Positions 42,545 through 51,072 of a DNA stretch of 64,000 bases are shown here, in pieces. Source of the DNA: Kineococcus terrestris. Lineage in GTDB: Bacteria > Actinomycetota > Actinomycetes > Actinomycetales > Kineococcaceae. The first letter of the stretch is position 1, and each line of letters starts with the position of its first letter. The DNA lies in the NCBI RefSeq assembly GCF_041020765.1, contig NZ_JBEUEJ010000007.1, one strand, 5' to 3'. The translations under genes were made by a program, and so were the position numbers. The notes below the pieces were generated by a model. That model was not told the origin of the DNA. It worked only from the letters and a program-made list of their open reading frames with translations, and searched no databases.

Positions 42545-42743
42545 GAGATCGGCGACGCGGGCACGCGCGCGCACCACCTGATGGCGGTGCACCACGGGAT
42601 GGTGGTGCGGCGGTGTGACACCCATGACGGGCCTCCTGGACGCGCGTGCGGTCGTCGTGGTCGCACTGTACGTCCGGCGGGCGCGTCCGTCAGGCGGGTT
42701 GAGCCACGTCACACCGTGTCGCCCCGGGCCGCCCGGACGCGAC

Positions 42744-42777
42744 GGGGCCCGGACCCCCTCGCGGGGACCCGGGCCTC
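42744..42777 (-). terminator. Imperfect hairpin after the NlpC/P60 gene
   Basis: GGCCCGG and CCGGGCC arms plus an inner CCCC/GGGG pair form an interrupted stem beginning 28 bases after the NlpC/P60 stop on the minus strand. The remainder of the 323-base gap 42482-42804 holds the HNH leader and nothing else recognised. Confidence 0.55.
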
Positions 42778-42804
42778 GTGGACGCGGTGGCCGGTGGCCG
42801 TCGC

Positions 42805-43644
42805 TCAGACGGGGGCGACCCGGCCGAAGGTGACGGCGGAGGACCAGATGGCGCGCAGCTGCACGGGCTTCCCGGCGCGCGGGGCGTCCCACATCATGTT
42901 GTCGCCGGCGTAGATGCCGACGTGGTAGGCGCGGCCGCCGCCGTTGGAGAAGAACACGAGGTCGCCGGGGACGGCGTGCTCGCGGGCCAGGGGGGCCGCG
43001 GCGCGCTTCTGCTCGTTGGCGGTGCGGGGGATGTGCACGCCGATCTCGCGCATGACCCAGCTGGTGAAGCCGGAGCAGTCGAAGCCGGCCGGGGTGCTGC
43101 CGCCGTACACGTACGGCACGCCCGCGTAGCGGCCGGCGACGTCGAGGATCTGCTGGCCGAGCGGGACGGCGGGCGCGTGCTCGACGACCGGGGCGGCCGG
43201 GGCGGCCGGGGCGGCCGCGACGGCGGGCGCCGCGGCGACGGCCGGGACGACCGCGGCCGGGGCCACGCCGCTGGCGGCGCGCTCGGCGCGCACGACGGCC
43301 GGGGCCGGCGGCGGGGGCGGCGGGGCGGGGGTGGGCACCGTGGTGAAGGCGGCGGTGGTCGCCACCACCTGCGCGGCGGCGGTGGCCGGGGCCGCGACGA
43401 CGCCGACGGGGCTGGTGCTGAAGGCCGCGCTGACCGCGGTGCGGACCGAGGCGTCCACGGCGGCGGGGGCGGGGGCGGCGCCGGCGGGGGCGGCGACCGA
43501 GAGGGCGAGCCCCCCGGCGGCGGCCACGACGGCGACACCGCGGCCGGCGGCGCCGGCGCTGCGGCCGACCGTCTCCGCGAGACCGGTGAGGGGGGTGAGG
43601 GGACGGACGGGCGCGCGGTGGCGCGCCGGGACGCGAGTCGTCAC
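42805..43644 (-). CDS. Secreted NlpC/P60 peptidoglycan hydrolase
   Basis: A 279-residue cell-wall D,L-endopeptidase that cuts peptide stems of peptidoglycan. A basic N-terminus leads to a hydrophobic export segment at residues 36-57 (RGVAVVAAAGGLALSVAAPAGAA). Residues 58-160 are an Ala/Pro-rich, low-complexity linker. The NlpC/P60 domain (about 162-279) carries catalytic Cys190 in GFDCSGFTSWV and His241 in AYHVGIYAGDN. The GTG at 43644 follows a c-di-AMP riboswitch that occupies the upstream gap, so expression should respond to that nucleotide as for Rpf and NlpC/P60 genes in other actinobacteria. Confidence 0.93.
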   Translation of the reverse strand: MTTRVPARHRAPVRPLTPLTGLAETVGRSAGAAGRGVAVVAAAGGLALSVAAPAGAAPAPAAVDASVRTAVSAAFSTSPVGVVAAPATAAAQVVATTAAFTTVPTPAPPPPPPAPAVVRAERAASGVAPAAVVPAVAAAPAVAAAPAAPAAPVVEHAPAVPLGQQILDVAGRYAGVPYVYGGSTPAGFDCSGFTSWVMREIGVHIPRTANEQKRAAAPLAREHAVPGDLVFFSNGGGRAYHVGIYAGDNMMWDAPRAGKPVQLRAIWSSAVTFGRVAPV

Positions 43645-43651
43645 AGGTGTG

Positions 43652-43880
43652 GGCCTCTCCGACGCCTGCGAGGTTAGCTGTCGGGTTCGGGCGGGAGTCT
43701 CGCCCGGCCGGCTCTCGCCGGCTTCACCCCGAGGACCGCTCCGCCCGGAGGCGGGGCTGCCCGGAAGTTGGTTTCCCCGTCCCTGCCATGGGTCTGTCGG
43801 GGGACCTCTCCGCGCTGGCAGGGCTCGGCGTCCGCGGGAGGGCTCCCCGGTCAGTGGCCGGGGAACGGCGGGAACAGTAG
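43652..43880 (-). promoter_or_regulatory. c-di-AMP riboswitch (ydaO/yuaA type)
   Basis: The minus-strand leader of the NlpC/P60 gene matches the actinobacterial ydaO-yuaA riboswitch. Near its 3' side is CCCGACAGCTAACCTCGCAG (43668-43687), nearly invariant in this class, and on the 5' side GGCAGGGACGGGGAAACC (43770-43787), with GC-rich stems between. Such riboswitches bind two c-di-AMP molecules and usually switch expression off. Boundaries are approximate. No gene lies in 43645-43993; 43881-43993 should hold the promoter, which I could not pin down. Confidence 0.88.
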
Positions 43881-43993
43881 CCGACGGCTCACACCGATGT
43901 CACGCACCGGTCACGAGCGCGTGCCGAACAGGTGACGTGACGTGACGCCCGGTGAACGACCGGTGAGCCGACGGCGGCGGGACCCGCTCCGGC

Positions 43994-44695
43994 TCAGGCG
44001 GTCTCGGCGACGAAGACGTGGTTGGCCTCGGCCGTCGTGAGCTTCACCACTGCGGCGTCCCCGTCACCGCGGACGGCGACCTCCAGTCCGCCCGGCACGC
44101 TCGTGGCCACGACCACGGCCCCCGAGCGCAGCCCGGCGCGCGCGAAGCGGGCCAGCAGGTCCACGTCGGTCTGCAGCGGCTCGCCCAGGCGCCGCACGAC
44201 GAGGTCGCGCCCGGCCAGGTCCCGGCTGGTCAGCGGGCGCACGCCCTCGGCGCGGAACGGCTCGGCGGGCCCGACCTCGCCCAGCTCCTCCAGGCCCGGG
44301 ATCGGGTTGCCGTAGGGGTCGGACTGCGGGTGGTGGAGGATGTCGACGAGGCGCTTCTCGACCTCCTCGGAGATGACGTGCTCCCAGCGGCACGCCTCCT
44401 CGTGCACCAGCGGCCAGTCCAGCCCGATGACGTCGGTGAGCAGGCGCTCGGTGAGCCGGTGCTTGCGCATGACGCGCATCGCCTTGGTGCGACCGGCGTC
44501 GGTCAGCTCCAGGCGGCGGTCCGCCCCCACGTGCAGCAGCCCGTCGCGCTCCATGCGGGCGACCGTCTGCGACACCGTGGGGCCGGAGTGGTGCAGGCGC
44601 TCGGCGATGCGGGCGCGCATCGGCACGACACCCTCCTCCTCCAGCTCGAAGACCGTCTTCAGGTACATCTCGGTGGTGTCGATGAGGTCGCTCAC
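43994..44695 (-). CDS. ideR: Iron-dependent repressor IdeR/DtxR
   Basis: A 233-residue DtxR-family metalloregulator that represses iron uptake when loaded with Fe2+. The N-terminal winged helix DTTEMYLKTVFELEEEGVVPMRARIAERL with HSGPTVSQTVARMERDGLL is nearly identical to IdeR/DtxR. The dimerisation and metal domain keeps VMRKHRLTERLLTDVIGLDW, HEEACRWEHVISEEVEKRL (the DtxR Cys102 ligand) and HPQSDPYGNPIPG, and a C-terminal SH3-like domain follows. An ATG three codons upstream (44704) is in frame but has GGAGA directly against it, while the same GGAGA is 9 bases from the GTG at 44695, giving the usual VSDLIDTTEMY start. Confidence 0.94.
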   Translation of the reverse strand: MSDLIDTTEMYLKTVFELEEEGVVPMRARIAERLHHSGPTVSQTVARMERDGLLHVGADRRLELTDAGRTKAMRVMRKHRLTERLLTDVIGLDWPLVHEEACRWEHVISEEVEKRLVDILHHPQSDPYGNPIPGLEELGEVGPAEPFRAEGVRPLTSRDLAGRDLVVRRLGEPLQTDVDLLARFARAGLRSGAVVVATSVPGGLEVAVRGDGDAAVVKLTTAEANHVFVAETA

Positions 44696-44820
44696 GACGA
44701 CCATTCTCCGGTACCGGGCCCTCCCGCAGCACCCCTGGTCCGGTCCGCTCCGTCCCCGCGGGCCCGGGACGGGCGCCCACGCCTCGCGGGGGTGCCCGGC
44801 GGCGGTTAGCGTCGCCGGGC

Positions 44821-46233
44821 GTGAGCGCGCGCCCCTCCGGCCAGGCCGACCAGTCCGACCACGCCGGCCGCAGCGTCCTGTGGTTCCGCCGCGACCTGCG
44901 GCTGCGCGACCACCCCGCCCTGCTCCAGGCGGCCGCCGACGGCGAGGTCGTCCCCCTGTTCGTGCTGGACCCGGCGCTGTGGGGCCCCTCGGGCGACGTG
45001 CGGCGCACCTACCTGCTGCGCTCGCTGCGCGCCCTGGACGCCGACCTGGGCGGGCGGCTGGTCGTCGAGCGCGGCGACCCGGCCCGGCTCGTGCCCGAGG
45101 TCGCCGCCCGGGCGGGCGCGCGGCGGGTGCACGTCAGCGCCGACGCCGGGCCGCACGGGCGCCGCCGCGACGAGGCCGTGGCCGCCGCGCTGGCCGGTGA
45201 CGGGCGCGAGCTGGTGCGCACGGGCACCCCCTACGCCGTGGGGCCGGGCACCCTGCTCAACGGCTCCGGGGAGCCGTTCAAGGTCTTCTCCGCCTTCGCC
45301 CGCGCCCACCGCGCGCACGGCTGGCCCGCGCCGGCGGACACCCCCGGCCGGGTGCGCTGGGCCGCGGACGCCGGCGAGGGCGTGGACGGTGCGCACTGGC
45401 CGGACGAGCCGGACGCGGGCGGCGTCGAGCTGCCCCCGGCGGGCGAGGCGGCCGCTCACGAGCGCTGGGAGCGCTTCCTGGCGACGGCCCTGGGCGAGTA
45501 CGCCGACCACCGCGACCGCCCGGACCTGGACGGCACCTCGCAGCTGTCGCACGCGCTGAAGTGGGGCGAGCTGCACCCGCGCACGCTGCTGGCGGCGCTG
45601 GCGCGGCGGCGCTCGGAGGCGGCGGTGGAGTCGGCGCAGACCTTCCGCGACGAGCTGACCTGGCGCGACTTCTACGCCGACGTGCTCTGGCACCGGCCGG
45701 AGACGGCCCGCGAGTACTACCGGCCCCAGCTGGAGGCGCTGCAGTACACCGAGCCGGGCGAGGACTTCCGCGCCTGGGAGGAGGGCCGCACGGGCTACCC
45801 CGTCGTGGACGCGGGGATGCGCCAGCTGCGGACGGTGGGCTGGGTCCACAACCGGGTGCGGATGATCGTCGCCAGCTTCCTCGTCAAGGACCTGCACGTG
45901 GACTGGCGCTTCGGGGCGCGCACCTTCATGCGGGGCCTGCGCGACGCGGACCTGGCCAGCAACAGCCACGGCTGGCAGTGGGTGGCGGGCTCGGGCACCG
46001 ACGCGGCGCCGTACTTCCGGATCTTCAACCCGGTCACGCAGGGCAAGCGCTTCGACCCCGACGGGGAGTACGTGCGCCGCTACGTGCCGGAGCTGCGGCA
46101 CCTGCCGGGGAAGGCCGCCCACGAGCCGTGGGAGCACGCCGAGGGCTACGCGCACGGCTACCCGGAGCGGATCGTCGACCACGCCGAGGAGCGCCGCCGA
46201 TCCCTGGCGGACTACGCCCGGATCAGGAGCTGA
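44821..46233 (+). CDS. phr: Deoxyribodipyrimidine photolyase (cryptochrome family)
   Basis: A 470-residue class I photolyase that repairs cyclobutane pyrimidine dimers using blue light. The antenna-binding N-terminal domain begins SVLWFRRDLRLRDHPAL. The FAD domain contains DLDGTSQLSHALKWGELHPRTL, TFRDELTWRDFYADVLW, RTGYPVVDAGMRQLRTVGWVHNRVRMIVASFLVKDL and DADLASNSHGWQWVAGSGTDAAPYFRIFNP, with Trp positions suitable for the electron-transfer chain. Length is typical. The GTG at 44821 is 8 bases after TAGCGT, close to the leaderless arrangement; an Ala/Gly-rich lead of about 15 residues precedes the fold. Fits a radiation- and sunlight-exposed actinobacterium. Confidence 0.95.
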   Translation: MSARPSGQADQSDHAGRSVLWFRRDLRLRDHPALLQAAADGEVVPLFVLDPALWGPSGDVRRTYLLRSLRALDADLGGRLVVERGDPARLVPEVAARAGARRVHVSADAGPHGRRRDEAVAAALAGDGRELVRTGTPYAVGPGTLLNGSGEPFKVFSAFARAHRAHGWPAPADTPGRVRWAADAGEGVDGAHWPDEPDAGGVELPPAGEAAAHERWERFLATALGEYADHRDRPDLDGTSQLSHALKWGELHPRTLLAALARRRSEAAVESAQTFRDELTWRDFYADVLWHRPETAREYYRPQLEALQYTEPGEDFRAWEEGRTGYPVVDAGMRQLRTVGWVHNRVRMIVASFLVKDLHVDWRFGARTFMRGLRDADLASNSHGWQWVAGSGTDAAPYFRIFNPVTQGKRFDPDGEYVRRYVPELRHLPGKAAHEPWEHAEGYAHGYPERIVDHAEERRRSLADYARIRS

Positions 46234-46314
46234 GCCCCGGCGCGCGGAACACCCCCCGGCCGTGGGATGTTGTCGCTTCAAGCACCGTTCCACCGCACCC
46301 GGAGGCACTCCCCC

Positions 46315-46920
46315 GTGACCGTCACCACCGAGACCCGCCGCCTCGACGAGGCCGCCGCCGACCTGCTCTTCCGCGAGGCCCGCACCGCCGGCGCCTTCAC
46401 CGGCGAGGAGGTCACCGACGAGCAGGTCCGCGCGATCTACGACCTCGTCAAGTACGCGCCCACGAGCATGAACACCCAGCCGGTGCGGCTGCTGCTGGTG
46501 CGCACGCCGGAGGCCCGCGAGCGCCTGGCCACGATGATGAGCGGCAGCAACGGCGACAAGGTGCGCCGCGCGCCCCTGTCGGTCGTCGTCGCCGCGGACC
46601 GCAACTTCCACGACCGCCTGCCGGAGGTCTTCCCGCACTACCCCGGCGCGCGGGACCACTTCCTCGACGAGGAGCCCCGCCACCGCACGGCCGTCTTCAA
46701 CGGGGCCATGCAGCTGGCCTACCTGGTGATCGGGATCCGGGCGCTGGGCCTGGACGCGGGCCCGATGACCGGCATCGACGCGCCGGCGATCGAGGAGGCG
46801 TTCTTCACGGGGCTGGACCAGGAGGTCCTCGCCGTGGTCAACGTCGGTGTCGCCGACCGGGAGGTCGGGCACCCGCGCCTGCCGCGCCTGGCCTACGAGG
46901 ACGTCGTCCGCACCGTCTGA
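46315..46920 (+). CDS. Malonic semialdehyde reductase RutE-like nitroreductase
   Basis: A 201-residue FMN-dependent nitroreductase-family protein of the RutE/HadB subgroup. EARTAGAFTGEEVTDEQVRAIYDLVKYAPTSMNTQPVRLLLVRT carries the FMN-phosphate Arg/Ser site and the substrate loop, followed by TAVFNGAMQLAYLVIGIRALGLDAGPMTGID and VLAVVNVGVADR. RutE reduces malonic semialdehyde to 3-hydroxypropionate in pyrimidine use, but members outside rut operons are common and this one is alone. The GTG at 46315 follows GGAGG at 9 bases. The upstream gap has an AT-richer stretch with TTGTCGCTTCAAGC that may be its promoter. Tandem hairpins follow the stop. Confidence 0.88.
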   Translation: MTVTTETRRLDEAAADLLFREARTAGAFTGEEVTDEQVRAIYDLVKYAPTSMNTQPVRLLLVRTPEARERLATMMSGSNGDKVRRAPLSVVVAADRNFHDRLPEVFPHYPGARDHFLDEEPRHRTAVFNGAMQLAYLVIGIRALGLDAGPMTGIDAPAIEEAFFTGLDQEVLAVVNVGVADREVGHPRLPRLAYEDVVRTV

Positions 46921-46965
46921 GCAGCAGCACCGGCTGCGGCACCAGCGCCGCACGAGCACGACCGG

Positions 46966-47039
46966 GCCCGGGGACGAGGAAGTCCCCGGGCTCTTCCCGT
47001 CCCGATCGCTCGGGACGGGGCCGGCTGGACAAGGCCGGC
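46966..47039 (+). terminator. Three tandem hairpins after the nitroreductase gene
   Basis: Three stems lie end to end: GCCCGGGGAC/GTCCCCGGGC with loop GAGGAA (46966-46991), CCCGTCCCGA/TCGGGACGGG with loop TCGC (46996-47019), and GCCGGC/GCCGGC with an 8-base loop (47020-47039). The first two are perfect 10-bp stems. Position suggests a strong termination region. Confidence 0.7.
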
Positions 47040-47397
47040 GCCCGGGGACCCGGTGACTGCCGTGGATTCGCCGCGCTGCGCGGGGCGACCAGAGCGGTCC
47101 GCGTCCATCACGCAGCTGCTAGCGGGCAGCCACCTCACGCGTCCGATGAGAACTCATGTACCGGACCACCTCCCTTCCCGTGTCCTCCGACCGTACGTCC
47201 GCCCGGCGCCGGTGTCACCCCCGTTTCGCCGCCCGCGAACCGCGCGGTGGGAGCGCTCCCGCGAGGTCGCCGGAACCGCTCGACACCGCGGCGGGGGCTG
47301 TCGTATCCTGCTCCAGGAGTTGTTGTCAGAACCACCCTTACTCCCCGCCGCGGCCGGTCCGCCCGGGGCCGGTGGGCGCGAGGGAGTGGCGGGGTCG
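47040..47397 (+). other. Gene-free region upstream of nrtR
   Basis: No coding pattern is convincing here. It contains ATGAG-AA-CTCAT (47146-47157), a small inverted repeat in a lower-GC stretch, and TATCCT (47304-47309), a likely -10 box about 90 bases before nrtR, followed by the T-rich GAGTTGTTGTCAG (47318-47330). The last is a candidate target for NrtR autoregulation, from position only. Confidence 0.4.
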
Positions 47398-48090
47398 GTG
47401 GAGCAGTCGCAGCGGGCGATCCTCGTCGCCGTCTCCACGGTGATCTTCGCGCTCCTGCCCGACCGCGCGGGCGACCGCCGCGTCCACCTGCCGCTGGTGC
47501 GCCGCACGCGCGACCCCCACTGCGGGCGGTGGGCGCTGCCCGGCGGGTGGGTGCGCACGGACGAGAGCCTGAGCGACGCCGGCCGGCGCACCCTGGCCGA
47601 GACGACCGGCCTGCGCCCCAGCTACCTGGAGCAGCTCTACACCTTCGGCCGCCCCGACCGCTCCCCCGGCCAGCGGGTCGTGTCCGTCGTCTACTCCGCC
47701 CTCGTGCGCAACCACCTCGCCGAGCACGCCGTCGAGGAGGAGAACGTGCGCTGGACGGCCGCGGACGACTGCACCGGCCTGGCCTTCGACCACGACGAGG
47801 TCGTCCAGTACGCGCTGTGGCGGCTGCGGACGAAGGTCCAGCACGCCCACGTGGCCCTGCACCTGCTGCCCGAGCGGTTCTCGCTGGCGGAGCTGCGCGA
47901 GGTCCACGAGGCGATCCTGCAGCGGCCGCTGGACCCGGCGAACTTCCGCCGCCAGGTGGAGCGCTCCGGGTCCGTCGTGGCCACGGGCGAACGCCAGTCC
48001 GGCGGGCGGCACCGGCCGCCGGAGCTGTACCGGGCCGTCGTGCCCGAGGGGTCCGCGGGGCCCTTCGCCCCCGCCGGCCCGCTCGCCTGA
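47398..48090 (+). CDS. nrtR: NrtR family NAD-metabolism regulator (Nudix-HTH)
   Basis: A 230-residue protein with an N-terminal Nudix fold (AILVAVSTVIFALLP, then RDPHCGRWALPGGWVRTDESLSDAGRRTLAETTGLR) and a C-terminal winged helix (FSLAELREVHEAILQRPLDPANFRRQVERSGSV, GGRHRPPELYRA). The Nudix box is degraded at REUxEE (RTLAET), so it should sense ADP-ribose or a related NAD metabolite instead of hydrolysing it. NrtR proteins repress NAD synthesis or salvage genes; here the gene lies 82 bases before nadA on the same strand. Start chosen at GTG 47398; GTG 47386 is also in frame. Confidence 0.9.
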   Translation: MEQSQRAILVAVSTVIFALLPDRAGDRRVHLPLVRRTRDPHCGRWALPGGWVRTDESLSDAGRRTLAETTGLRPSYLEQLYTFGRPDRSPGQRVVSVVYSALVRNHLAEHAVEEENVRWTAADDCTGLAFDHDEVVQYALWRLRTKVQHAHVALHLLPERFSLAELREVHEAILQRPLDPANFRRQVERSGSVVATGERQSGGRHRPPELYRAVVPEGSAGPFAPAGPLA

Positions 48091-48172
48091 GACCCGCACG
48101 AACCCCCGCACGAACTCCCGCAGTCCCCCCGAGAGCCGCGGCACCGCCGGGCCCGACGAGAAGAGGTACGCC

Positions 48173-49468
48173 GTGGCGTCCGTCCCCACGCAGATCGCGC
48201 TGCTCGCCCGCACCCCGGGGCGGGTCGAGGAGCAGACGTGCGACCCGGACCTGCCCACCGGGCCCTGGCAGTTCGACGCGGCCCCCGGCCGCCCGCTGCC
48301 GCTGCCCACCTACGGCGCCGGCGCCTCCCGGCAGGACGTCGCCCCGGCCACCACGCCCGTGCAGCAGCAGATCCCGGCCGAGTACCGCCTGCTGCCGGGC
48401 GAGGAGCTGGACCGGCGGATCCTGGCCGCCAAGGAGGCGCTGGGCGAGCGCCTGACGGTCCTCGGGCACTTCTACCAGCGCGACGAGGTCGTCCGGTACG
48501 CCGACTTCGTCGGCGACTCCTTCCAGCTGGCCCGGCAGTCCCAGCAGCGCGACGCCGCGGAGTTCGTCGTGTTCTGCGGCGTGCACTTCATGGCCGAGAC
48601 CGCCGACCTGCTCACCCGTCCCGACCAGGCCGTCGTGCTGCCCAACCTCGCGGCCGGCTGCTCGATGGCCGACATGGCCGACATCGACGCCGTCACCGCC
48701 TGCTGGCAGCAGCTGGAGGCCCTGTACGGCAGCGGGCCGGGCGCCGACGGGAGGGTCCCGGTCGTGCCCGTCACGTACATGAACTCCTCCGCGGCCCTGA
48801 AGGCGTTCTGCGGCGCGCACGGCGGGATCGTCTGCACGTCCTCCAACGCCCGGCAGGTCCTGGAGTGGGCGTTCGAGCGCGGGCAGCGGGTGCTGTTCTT
48901 CCCCGACCAGCACCTGGGCCGCAACACCGCGAAGGCGATGGGCGTGCCCGTCTCCGCGATGCCGGTGTGGGACCCGCGCAAGCCGCGCGGCGGGAACTCC
49001 GCCGACGACCTGCTCGACGCGCGCGTGCTGCTGTGGCGCGGCTGGTGCTCGGTGCACCAGCGGTTCACCGTGCAGCAGATCGAGGCCGCCCGCGCCGCCG
49101 ACCCGGCCGTGCGCGTCGTCGTGCACCCCGAGTGCCCGGCCGAGGTGGTGGACGCCGCCGACGAGGACGGCTCGACCCAGTACATCCAGGCCGTCGTGGA
49201 CGCCGCGCCCGCGGGGACGTCGTTCGCGATCGGCACCGAGATCAACATGGTGCGGCGCCTGGCCGACGCCCGGCCCGACCTGACGATCACGTGCCTGGAC
49301 CCCGTCGTGTGCCCGTGCTCGACGATGTACCGCATCCACCCCGCCTACCTGGCGTGGGTGCTGGAGGCGCTGGTGCGCGGCGAGGTCGTCAACCGGGTGC
49401 GGGTGGACGACGACGTGGCCCGCGACGCCCGCACGGCGCTGGAGCGGATGCTGGCGGTCGTCCCGTGA
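48173..49468 (+). CDS. nadA: Quinolinate synthase
   Basis: A 431-residue NadA that condenses iminoaspartate with dihydroxyacetone phosphate to quinolinate in de novo NAD synthesis. The three Fe-S ligands are visible as Cys in NLAAGCSMADM, HPECPAEVV and VVCPCSTMYR. Other motifs: LTVLGHFYQRDEVVRYADFVGDSFQLARQ, VVFCGVHFMAETADLL, VTYMNSSAALKAFCG, ICTSSNA-type GIVCTSSNARQVL and DQHLGRNTAKAMG. It is longer than many NadA proteins because of an approx. 75-residue N-terminus, usual in actinobacteria. GTG 48173 follows AAGAGG. It starts a nadA-nadB-nadC-desulfurase cluster linked by 4-base overlaps. Confidence 0.96.
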   Translation: MASVPTQIALLARTPGRVEEQTCDPDLPTGPWQFDAAPGRPLPLPTYGAGASRQDVAPATTPVQQQIPAEYRLLPGEELDRRILAAKEALGERLTVLGHFYQRDEVVRYADFVGDSFQLARQSQQRDAAEFVVFCGVHFMAETADLLTRPDQAVVLPNLAAGCSMADMADIDAVTACWQQLEALYGSGPGADGRVPVVPVTYMNSSAALKAFCGAHGGIVCTSSNARQVLEWAFERGQRVLFFPDQHLGRNTAKAMGVPVSAMPVWDPRKPRGGNSADDLLDARVLLWRGWCSVHQRFTVQQIEAARAADPAVRVVVHPECPAEVVDAADEDGSTQYIQAVVDAAPAGTSFAIGTEINMVRRLADARPDLTITCLDPVVCPCSTMYRIHPAYLAWVLEALVRGEVVNRVRVDDDVARDARTALERMLAVVP

Positions 49469-51072
49469 CCCGGGACGCCGGGCGCGTCCTGCCGGGCGCC
49501 GACTGCGACGTGCTCGTGGTCGGCGGCGGCCTGGCGGGCGCGGCCGTCGCGCTGGAGCTGTCGGCCCGTCCCGGCGTCCACGTGCTGCTGGCCACCAAGA
49601 CCGCCCTCGGCGAGGGCAGCACGGCCCGCGCCCAGGGCGGGATGGCCGCGGCCACCGGCCCCGACGACGTGGCCGCGCACGCCGCGGACACCGTGGCCGC
49701 CGGCGCGGGCCTGACCGACGTCGCGGCCGCGCGCGTGCTGGCCGCCGCCGGGCCGGACGCGGTGCGCCGCCTCGTGGAGTGGGGCGTGGTCTTCGACCGC
49801 GCCGCCGACGGCTCGTGGGCGCTGGGGCTGGAGGCCGCCCACGCGCGGGCGCGCGTCCTGCACGCCGGCGGCGACCGCACCGGCGCGGTCATCGCCGCCG
49901 CGCTCGCGGACGCGGTGCGGCGCAGCGCGACCGGCGTCCTGGAGGACGCCTGCCTGGCCGGGCTCCTCGTCGAGGACGGCGTCGTGCGCGGCGCCGACCT
50001 GCTGGTGCGCGGGACCGACGGGCGCGAGCGGCCGCACCGGGTGCGCGCCCGCGCCGTCGTGCTCGCGACCGGCGGCGCCGGGCAGCTGTTCTCCCGCACC
50101 ACCAACCCGGCGGTGGCCACCGGGGACGGCGTGGCCGCCGCCTGGCGCGCGGGCGCGGCGGTCGCCGACCTGGAGATGTACCAGTTCCACCCCACCGCGG
50201 CCGCGCTGCCCGAGCCCTTCCTCGTCTCCGAGGCCGTGCGCGGCGAGGGCGCGCTCCTGCTGGACGCCGCCGGGCACCGGTTCATGCCGGCCGTCGACGA
50301 GCGGGCCGAGCTGGCGCCGCGCGACGTGGTGGCCCGCGCGCTGGCCGCCGCGATGGCCGCCCGCGGCGGGCGCCCGGCCCTGCTGGACGCCACGGGGATC
50401 GCCGCGCGCACCGGTGTGCCGTTCGACGTGCGCTTCCCCGGCATCGCCGCGATGTGCCGGGCGCAGGGCGTGGACCCGGCCACCGAGCCGGTGCCGGTCA
50501 CGCCCGCGGCGCACTACTGGATGGGCGGGGTGCGCACGGACACCGACGGGCGCACCACCGTGCCGGGCCTGTGGGCGGCCGGGGAGGTCGCCTGCACGGG
50601 CGTCCACGGCGCGAACCGGCTGGCCTCGAACTCGCTGCTGGAGGCCGTGGTCGTGGCCCGGCGCGTCGCCGCCTCCGTGCTCGCCGGGGGCGGCCCGTTC
50701 GTCCTGCCCGCCGCGGAAGACGTCCTGGCCCTGCCCGGACCCTGTGCGGCGCAGGCGTCCCACGTCGCCCGCCGCGAGCTGCGCGCGGCGATGTGGGAGC
50801 ACGCCGGCCTGGTCCGCGAGGCCGCCGGCCTGGCGGTGGCGCGCAAGCTGCTCACCCCCGAGGAGGAACCGGCCGACCTCGACCCGTGGGACGCGAGCGG
50901 GGGTTCCGCCCCCGACCGCCGCGCCCTGGAGGACGCCGCCCTGCTGCTGACCGGGCGCCTGCTCGTGGCCGCCGCCGAGGCGCGCGAGGAGAGCGTCGGC
51001 GCCCACCACCGGCGCGACCACCCGTTCCCGCCGGCCTCCCCCCGGCGCCGCACCCTCGTGAGGACCCCGTGA
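49465..51072 (+). CDS. nadB: L-aspartate oxidase
   Basis: A 535-residue flavoprotein that oxidises L-aspartate to iminoaspartate for NadA. The FAD Rossmann motif is DVLVVGGGLAGAAVALEL; then GSTARAQGGMAAA, VVLATGGAGQLFSRTTNP, EMYQFHPTAA and the active-site stretch APRDVVARALAAAM; PAAHYWMGGVRTDTDGRTTVPGLWAAGEVACTGVHGANRLASNSLLEA matches the succinate dehydrogenase/fumarate reductase flavoprotein fold. The C-terminal helical domain is complete. GTG 49465 overlaps the nadA stop (GTGA), coupling translation, as expected for the partner of NadA. Confidence 0.96.
   Translation: MTRDAGRVLPGADCDVLVVGGGLAGAAVALELSARPGVHVLLATKTALGEGSTARAQGGMAAATGPDDVAAHAADTVAAGAGLTDVAAARVLAAAGPDAVRRLVEWGVVFDRAADGSWALGLEAAHARARVLHAGGDRTGAVIAAALADAVRRSATGVLEDACLAGLLVEDGVVRGADLLVRGTDGRERPHRVRARAVVLATGGAGQLFSRTTNPAVATGDGVAAAWRAGAAVADLEMYQFHPTAAALPEPFLVSEAVRGEGALLLDAAGHRFMPAVDERAELAPRDVVARALAAAMAARGGRPALLDATGIAARTGVPFDVRFPGIAAMCRAQGVDPATEPVPVTPAAHYWMGGVRTDTDGRTTVPGLWAAGEVACTGVHGANRLASNSLLEAVVVARRVAASVLAGGGPFVLPAAEDVLALPGPCAAQASHVARRELRAAMWEHAGLVREAAGLAVARKLLTPEEEPADLDPWDASGGSAPDRRALEDAALLLTGRLLVAAAEAREESVGAHHRRDHPFPPASPRRRTLVRTP

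Noticed and set aside
42615..42833. Possible 72-codon gene between HNH and NlpC/P60
   Set aside because: Low-complexity Arg/Gly/Pro sequence running over a terminator hairpin and into the NlpC/P60 gene.
47156..47443. Possible 95-codon gene upstream of nrtR
   Set aside because: Composition is Arg/Ser/Pro-rich and frame use does not show the third-position GC pattern of neighbouring genes; it overlaps the nrtR promoter.
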